Source: Orobanche coerulescens (Eukaryota; Streptophyta; Magnoliopsida; Lamiales; Orobanchaceae). From it: a stretch of DNA of 64,000 nucleotides. How positions within the stretch are numbered: position 1 is the stretch's first letter; every line of letters begins with the position of its first letter. Of the stretch, positions 57,636 through 64,000 are shown piece by piece. The stretch is from NCBI GenBank assembly GCA_033398695.1, contig CM065801.1, positions 54,818,358-54,882,357 on the forward strand, given 5' to 3'. The notes beneath the pieces were generated by a model. That model ran no database searches. It was not told the origin of the DNA and saw only the letters and a list, made by a program, of their open reading frames with translations. A program made the position numbers and the translations under genes.

Positions 57636-58957
57636 TGTTAGGCGTATTTTTATACGCTTATTTATCATTATTTCGTAGTGTTTTGGTGAGTGAAATCATC
57701 TAAATGAGCTTTTAATGCCTTAATTTTGTATGATTGACAGGAAATTGAAGTCCGGAAGCTAAAACGAGGCAAAGCGGTAACGGCAAAAGCTGGACTATGA
57801 GCCGCGGCACAAGGAATCGAGCCGCGGCACAGAAGACACCACGAAGGGCGAGTAAGGCAGTACTCGTGCGCGGCACGGCCAGTGAGCCGCGGCACAGAAG
57901 AATTATTTAACGCCCAGGCATTCAGCTTTTTGTGATGTGCCGCGGCACAGGTTCAGTGAGCCGCGGCACACTTAGCGGGTTTTATACGTCTGCGCGGATT
58001 TTGGGCTGTTTCGATGCTAGTTTTTGACCGACTAATACGGACGCGATTTGTGGAGGTGCTGAGCTATAAATAGGGTTTAAGACCCTAATTTAATGATCTG
58101 GGAATCATTGAATCTAATACCTTGGAGAGCTTAAGCTTGGAGACGGCAGAAGAGGAGGAAAGCAGAAGAATTCAAGGGCAGAAGGCGGAAGCTGAATAAC
58201 GGAGGAATCCGAACTTCATCTGCGTTTGAATTTTATGCTTTTGTTTATTTATTCTGTATTTTCAGTTTTTAGTATGTCAGGCTAAAGCCCTAATCTAGGG
58301 TTTTGATGAAACCTTTGTTTTGACGAATTGATTGAGATTATCCAATTTATTACCTTTTTATTGAGTCTTCCCAATTATGTTTAATGCTTGCAATTATCTG
58401 GCCAATAGTTGTATTGATTTAATCATTCACTTCGAATCGGGAGAGGAGATTTGGTGAGGAACTATTGGTGAGGACCGTTTTATTCTGTGAGATAGGAATA
58501 TACTCATAGGAACTACGTGGCCTTTAGGAGATTTCATGCTTTTTGCCTATCGACGAGATAATTCACCTAGGGATAGAGTGCGTTAGTCGCCGTTAGATAA
58601 ATCTATTGACCTCGGTAGAGGCGGTAGAATATATTAGCAATCTCCGCCTTCAGTAAATTGGGAAAATTATTTATTACGGATAATCGAGAGTAAATTCGGA
58701 TAAACTAAGGTGGATTCAGAACCCTAGACTTATTCATCATTTGATTCCTTTTATTCAACCTATCGTTTTTTACTGCTTAGTCTTTTAGTAATTCTCTTAG
58801 TTATTAATCACAAAACCCAAATTTGATTGTTCAGATAAAATTGGAATACGAAAACATCGGTAGTTACAGATTCAATCCTCGCGGGAACGATACTCTACTT
58901 ATCACTTTATTACTTGTAAACGATGACGTGCACTTGCGTGTAGGAAATATCGCAACA
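57636..58957 (+). repeat. 5' LTR of D (1322 bp)
   Basis: It starts TGTTAGGCGTATTT and ends ATATCGCAACA. The GCCGCGGC array lies at 57798-57972 and TATAAATA at 58065-58072. It aligns with the C LTRs in inverted orientation and clearly belongs to the same family, though with more differences than the two C LTRs show to each other. Confidence 0.9.
57798..57972 (+). repeat. GTGCCGCGGCAC palindromes upstream of the D TATA box
   Basis: Five CCGCGG-centred palindromes of the form (G)AGCCGCGGCAC or GTGCCGCGGCAC and one degenerate copy lie in 175 bases. TATAAATA follows about 90 bases later. The C and G LTRs have the same array in the same place. Confidence 0.85.
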
Positions 58958-58963
58958 AGTTTT

Positions 58964-58981
58964 TGGCGCCGTTGCCGGGGA
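58964..58981 (+). other. Primer-binding site of D (tRNA-Asp)
   Basis: TGGCGCCGTTGCCGGGGA, six bases after the LTR end, is an 18-base match to the complement of the plant tRNA-Asp 3' end. This primer is typical of Athila elements. Confidence 0.93.
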
Positions 58982-59102
58982 TTGAAATTTTTCTAATATC
59001 GATTTAAGTATTTCCAGTCTTAATTTGAACGTTTTATTTTTTTATTTTTGTGTATTTAATTTTGTTTATTTGTTTTTCCTTTCAGGACCTTTCGTGTAGT
59101 GC

Positions 59103-61681
59103 ATGAGAAGACTCGGTAATGAAGGCCTACTACCTTTGGACACCGAGCTCGAGCGCACTCTAAGAAGGAACAAAAAGGAGAAAAGAGAGTTGCAGACGAC
59201 GGTCAACATGGCCGAGAATATTGAAATCCAAGGAGGAGACAACCAAGTGCGGCAAGTTCAACCGGAACTCGCTCTTCGGGATTATGCCATGCCGCAGGTC
59301 AACGCTAATTTTTCGGGAATTCGGCGCCCTACTATCCAAGCTAATAATTTTGAGATCAAACCCGCCATTATTCAGATGGTGCAGGCGAGCCCTTTCTGTG
59401 GACTGCCGAAGGACGACCCGAATGCCCACATTGCTTCGTTCCTTGAGATATGCGATACATTCAAAACTAATGGTGTCACCGACGATGCCATCCGATTGAG
59501 GCTTTTCCCTTTCTCTTTGAGGGATAAAGCAAAGGTTTGGTTAAATTCCTTACCGCCAGGGTCGATTACAACATGGGAGAGGTTAGCGCAAGCCTTCCTT
59601 GCCAAATTTTTCCCACCAGCTAAAACGGCGAGGTTGAGAAACGAGATAACCACTTTTGCCCAGTATGATATGGAATCGCTCCACGAGGCGTGGGAGCGAT
59701 ATAAAGAATTGCTACGAAGATGCCCTCATCACGGCATTCCTGATTGGCTTCAGCTTCATACATTTTATAATGGTTTGAGTGCTTCTACACGCACTCTCGT
59801 GGATGCAGCCTCTGGTGGGACTTTCATGGGAAAATCTATGGCCGAGGCACACGTGCTTTTGGAAGATATGGCTGAAAACGCATACCAATGGCCATCAGAA
59901 AGATTGACACCGAAAAGAGTAATGGAAGTTTCAAGCAATGATCCGATTTCCACCTTGTCAGCTCAAGTCGCCGCTTTGACACAGCAGCTCCAGACATTTT
60001 CGCACGCACCAGCCCCCGTTACCATAGAGACATGCAATTGGTGTAACGGATCACACCCGAGTGCGGAATGTCAATTTGGAAATCCGTTCGAGCAAAATCA
60101 GATGGAGCAGGCTCAATTTGTGGGAAGTGGGAATCGACCGAATAACCCGTACTCCAATACTTATAATCCGGGGTGGCGAAATCATCCTAACTTTTCATGG
60201 AGAAACGGACAGAACGCACACCAGCCCCCTTTCGCCCAGAATCAACAGCAGCCCCCTCCCGCTCCCAAAGTGTCTCTCGAGGAAGCACTTGCAAAATTAG
60301 CGGCAAATACGAGTCAATTTATGACTCGTACGGAAGCTACATTACAAAATCATTCTGCTTCAATTCGGAATTTGGAGGTCCAGCTGGGCCAAATCGCTAA
60401 TGTGTTGACAGCTCGTCCGGAGGGAGCCTTGCCGAGTACAACAGAGACAAATCCTAGAGAGAGTCTAAATGCAATTAGCTTAAGAAGCGGGAGAGAGGTG
60501 CTGGATCAGCCCGAGTGGGGTAAAGAGAAGAAGGTGATTGAGGAAGAGATGGATTTAAAGCCAGAGGAGTCAAAGGATTTGAAGCCGGATAACTTGAAGA
60601 CATGTGTTCCCCCCGTTCCGTTTCCGCAGAGACTACAGCAAAGAAGGGCGGACAAACAATTTTCTAAGTTCCTTGACAATTTTCTAAGTTCCTTGATGTG
60701 TTCAAAAAGCTTCACATAAATATTCCGTTCGCCGACGCATTGGAACAGATGCCGAGTTATGTCAAGTTTATGAAAGAGATATTATCGAAGAAGAGAAAGC
60801 TTGAGGAGTTTGAAACGGTCACCTTGACAGAGGAGTGCAGTGCAATTCTTCAAAAGAAGCTCCCACCTAAATTGAAAGATCCGGGAAGCTTCAACATACC
60901 TTGCACCATGGGGAATCTTTCGTTTAATAAGGCACTATGCGATCTTGGTGCAAGTATCAACCTCATGCCTCTGTCGATTTTCCAAAAGCTGAATATTGGG
61001 GAAGCCAAGCCAACCACAGTCTCCTTACAATTGGCGGATCGATCGATAAAGTATCCGAGGGGAGTGATCGAGGATGTATTAGTTAAGGTTGACAAGTTCA
61101 TCTTTCCGGCCGATTTCATCGTACTCGACATGGAGGAAGATGAAAATATTCCAATCATCTTGGGACGACCATTTCTAGCGACGGGCCGAACCCTTATAGA
61201 CGTGGAAAAGGGAGAGTTAACTTTGAGGGTCCAAGACGAGCAAGTTACTTTTCAAGTATTCAAATCGTTCCCCTGTCCCGGAAGTGCTGATAAAGGATCA
61301 CAAATTGAAGGTGTGGATGTTGTTGAAAGAGTAAAGCACCGAAAACATCGTCGGTGGAAAAATTCAGATTTTGTGTTAAATGGCCCAAGTTTTAAGAAGG
61401 ATGTGGAGCGAGTGGCGTTCCTCGAGCACGAGGAAAAATCTGTTGTAGTCGTGAGTTCGTTTGTGAAGGAGGAGAGTGAGCCGAAAGCCAAGCGGACAAT
61501 TAGTCATGGAGAAATCGAATGTTTCGGGAAGTTATTCATGTCGAAACCTTTTCGAAAACAACATTTGATGACCGAACTAAGAGTCGAACCGCTGATGACC
61601 AATGGTCATAATCTTAACCAAAATATAAACGGTTCGATGAACGGGGCGGAAACCAAATGGAGTTTGCGAAAAGCGAACTAA
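59103..61681 (+). pseudogene. gag-protease of D, frameshifted by a 20-bp tandem duplication
   Basis: The ATG at 59103 (MRRLGNEGLLPL) lies 17 bases after a TTTCCTTTCAG tract. The gag domain (RLRLFPFSLRDKAKVWLNSL near 59490-59550) and a zinc-knuckle-like CNWCNGSHPSAEC (near 60030) are intact, and there are no early stops. At 60657-60696 the unit CAATTTTCTAAGTTCCTTGA occurs twice in tandem where C has it once; the extra 20 bases shift the frame. The protease follows in the new frame from 60698 (ALCDLGASINLMPLS, IILGRPFLATGR) to a stop at 61681 (KWSLRKAN). Apart from this duplication the gene is open. Confidence 0.92.
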
Positions 61682-61898
61682 CGTTGTCCAATAGGTCCGG
61701 CTTAAGACTATAAACTTAGCGCTTCTCGGGAGGCAACCCGAGTTCGTAGTTGTAGATTTTTGCATTTCTTTATTTTTCTTGTATTCGTGATTCGTATTTT
61801 TCATCATTCTTGTGCTTCAATTTGCTTCTGCCTCTCGTTTTTAACGTCTTCTTCTCATAATTCTGTGCAGGAAAGTCCCAGGGAAGAAACTGAAGTTT

Positions 61899-62152
61899 GA
61901 GCCGCGGCACAGGTATTGTGAGCCGCGGCACACATTAATCGCCAGGGAAGGCTAAACCAACTGTACCATGTGCCTCGGCACGGTTAAATGAGCCGCGGCA
62001 CACTTGAGCAATGAGCCGCGGCACGGCATAAATGAGCCGCGGCACACGACAAAACGAGAACACAGGCAAAAGGGACTGTACCCTGTGCCGCGGCTCACTT
62101 TAGCTGTGCCGCGGCACACTATGCGGAATTTGAAAGGCCAGGCAGCATATAA
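61899..62152 (+). promoter_or_regulatory. Internal promoter-like module of D
   Basis: Seven CCGCGG-centred palindromes and one degenerate copy (61899-62119) are followed by TATAA (62148-62152), then a C/T-rich leader (62180-62286) ending at a strong splice donor. C has the same number, order and spacing at 26033-25775 on the minus strand. The region 61682-61898 holds only the GCTTCTCGGGAGGCAACCCG end-of-ORF sequence and no gene. Confidence 0.55.
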
Positions 62153-62286
62153 CGTGCACTCGGCCGGCATTATCAGGTACGCTTTTCCTTCTCCCTTGCT
62201 TTCCCTCCCCAGCGTGCGACCAGCCGACCGAAGTTCTTCAAAAATTTTCTTTTCTTCCTGCGATTTTTCTTGCAATCTTCAAAAAG

Positions 62287-62810
62287 GTACGTTTGAATCT
62301 TTAATTCTTATTTGCTTATGGTTGATATATGGAAGTTGTTTATGCTTTGAATGATTGGAACATGCTTAATTTCCTTCAAATAGTTTTATGATTGTTAGAT
62401 AAGAACATGGTAGTTTCATCGAATTTCAATGGTTAAATCAGAATATCAATGAGTTGAATGTGTTTAGTTGATGATGATTGACTTATGTTTTAATTTTTGA
62501 GGGTTGAATCGAGCTAGAACTATGTTTATTCTTCAAGTAAACTTGTGCCCTCAAGGTGTCTGATAAATTGCCTAAATGAAAATATTTCTTTGAAAAGGCA
62601 ATCGTTTTGAATTTTCGTGCAACGTATATGTTTTGAATTTACAGCAAGCCCAACCCTTACATCCAGGTTACATGTTTAAGTCCAATTTCATCCTTCTCTC
62701 AAGTATGCGTTATTTTCTTAAATTCGGAATTTCTGGCTGGACATCCTTAGCCGCGCATAGATCATTGTTATTATTTGTGCGTGAATAAACCCTCGTGTTT
62801 CACTTTTCAG
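62287..62810 (+). other. Predicted leader intron upstream of the D accessory ORF
   Basis: CAAAAAG/GTACGT starts it and GTTTCACTTTTCAG/GACTG ends it, eight bases before the ATG at 62819. Length is 524 bases against 530 in C. The interior is T-rich, as is usual for plant introns. Confidence 0.6.
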
Positions 62811-62818
62811 GACTGATT

Positions 62819-64000
62819 ATGGCGCGCACAAAGAAGCTAAGCAAGCGTGCTAGGACCGAGCCATCCCCTACTCGAGGGGAAACCTCTCGTGGTCGGGCCG
62901 AGGCGGAGGGGCATCAATTTTCGGACCCCAAAATTCACAAAATATTCAACGAAAAAATCCGGCCACGACCACTTATTCCCGAGAGAGGTTTTACTCCAGC
63001 TCCTCAGGACGGGGAGTTGCTCACCATGATTGACGAGATGGGGTGGGCCAGATTTACCGCACCTCCCGAGCCTGCGGTTATCTCGATCGTCCAGGAGTTT
63101 TACGCCAGCGCTCTGCTGAAGCACATCCGGGCAGGGCATACATTGCCGTCTTTAGAGTCTAGGACTCAGGTTGACGTCCGAGGGGTTACAGTTGATTTCT
63201 CTCCAACGGCTATTCTGAGGCTTTTTGGGTTTCCGGCGGTTGACGAGTCAGCCTATACCCGAGTGATGACCAGCCTCACTAAGGAGGCCCTGCTTGAGAC
63301 CATTGCACAGCCCGGTACCGACTGGGAGCAGCGAGCACAGAGCTCTTCCACTTTTCACTTCAAGAGGTCGCGCCTCAGCCGGCTCGGGCGAGCCTGGCTT
63401 TATTTCATCTGCGCACGCATTGACCCCACCTCCCAGATCCGTACAGTTTTTCTCTCCCGCGCCCGGATACTTTTTGCTATTACTTCCGGGCTGCGTTTCG
63501 ATGTGGCCCCCATTCTGGTCTGATCTATCTTCCAGAGTATCCAGGGGGCTAAGACGGGGTTGAAGCACCCCTCCCTCATCTGCGCTTTATGCCGGGCAAT
63601 GGCCGACTTGGTCACCGACGAGCCGATGCTTGCCCCACGTGCCCCGATCGACCACCGCATCATATCACACTTCGACCCGGTGGGAGCGCCGGCACACGCT
63701 CGGGGGAGAGGATTTTTGCTAGAGGAGGCTCACGAGGGATCCCCCGAGCCGCTTTTATTGACGCACGGAGATGCCGGCCCGCAGCCCGATAGAGCGAGGT
63801 TGGAGGAGCTGTTTGATGGGCTGCGGGAGGATTTGAGGAGACAGAGAGAAGAGCATAGGGAGGAGCTGAGGAGAGAGAGAGGAGCTGAGAGAGGAGTTGA
63901 GGAGAGAGAGAGATGAGATGAGGAGAGAGAGAGAGAGAGCTTGATGGCTGCCATGCGGGAGGAGCAGCGGGCGGAGCGGGAGAGTGTTATTTCTACCGTC
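62819..64000 (+). pseudogene. Accessory (env-like position) ORF of D, partial
   Basis: The ATG at 62819 gives MARTKKLSKRART, an Arg-rich tail and then the plant transposon-protein-like domain (VDVRGVTVDFS near 63170, WLYFICARIDPTSQ near 63400, LFAITSGL near 63475). A TGA at 63521-63523, where C has Arg, breaks the frame; it then continues in frame to 63916. The GA-rich coil-coding stretch (63830-63945) contains a second stop at 63914 and continues past the window. Unlike C it has no frameshift after LLKHIR, so the two copies carry different breaks in a gene that was intact in their ancestor. Confidence 0.78.

Larger units (their letters stand above)
57636..64000 (+). mobile_element. Athila-type element D lacking pol, runs off the window
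   Basis: D has a 5' LTR, an exact tRNA-Asp primer site, gag-protease, promoter-like module, predicted intron and the accessory ORF, in the same order as C, with no reverse transcriptase or integrase between protease and accessory ORF. It is inserted in G after AATGG (57631-57635). Its 3' LTR lies past the window end. Confidence 0.9.

Overview
This is nuclear DNA of a flowering plant, most likely a eudicot, and it consists almost entirely of transposable elements. I recognise no host gene, no complete tRNA or rRNA gene and no bacterial feature. The evidence is LTRs with TG...CA ends, primer-binding sites for tRNA-iMet and tRNA-Asp, plant-type gag, pol and env-like proteins, five-base target duplications, and a CACTA transposon with a three-base duplication. 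Short labels are used below: A (non-autonomous chromovirus derivative), B, E and F (chromovirus-type Ty3/gypsy), C, D and G (Athila-type Ty3/gypsy), S1 and S2 (Sirevirus-type Ty1/copia), T (CACTA).

Layout. 1-358: piece of an A LTR. 359-8721: S1 on the minus strand, keeping pol, an env-like gene and the 3' LTR but lacking its 5' part. 8722-11972: A on the plus strand (LTR piece, 666-bp internal region, LTR). 11973-43641: tandem A array on the minus strand (LTR-internal-LTR-internal-LTR-internal-LTR-LTR piece). B (18632-38439, target duplication GGTAG) is inserted in its third internal region. C (21121-30329, duplication GTATT) is inserted in the 5' LTR of B. T (40592-41912, duplication TAC) is inserted in an A LTR. 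43820-64000: a five-step nest seen only from its left side, E(-) cut by F(+), F cut by S2(+), S2 cut by G(-), G cut by D(+), with D running off the window.

How the parts work. None of the elements looks competent. B has stop codons, a frameshift and altered catalytic residues. S1 has lost its gag half. C and D carry only gag-protease plus a 3' accessory ORF and lack reverse transcriptase and integrase, so they would depend on a relative. A has no coding capacity but keeps ends, primer site, pre-PPT hairpin and polypurine tract like those of the chromoviruses B, E and F, so it is probably mobilised by such an element.

The most interesting signal is regulatory. Families A, F, B and the Athila group (C, D, G) all carry arrays of short CpG-containing palindromes directly upstream of the LTR TATA box: TTACGTACGTAA in A and F, TTACGGCCGTAA in B, GTGCCGCGGCAC in C, D and G. 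In A, B and F the TATA box is followed about 180-200 nt later by a 5' splice site and 0.7-1.1 kb later by a branch-point-like CTGAC or CTAAAC and a TTTCAG acceptor, which predicts a leader intron inside the LTR. C and D carry a second copy of the same module (palindromes, TATAA, exon, GT-AG intron of 524-530 bp) just upstream of their accessory ORF, which suggests an internal promoter for that gene.
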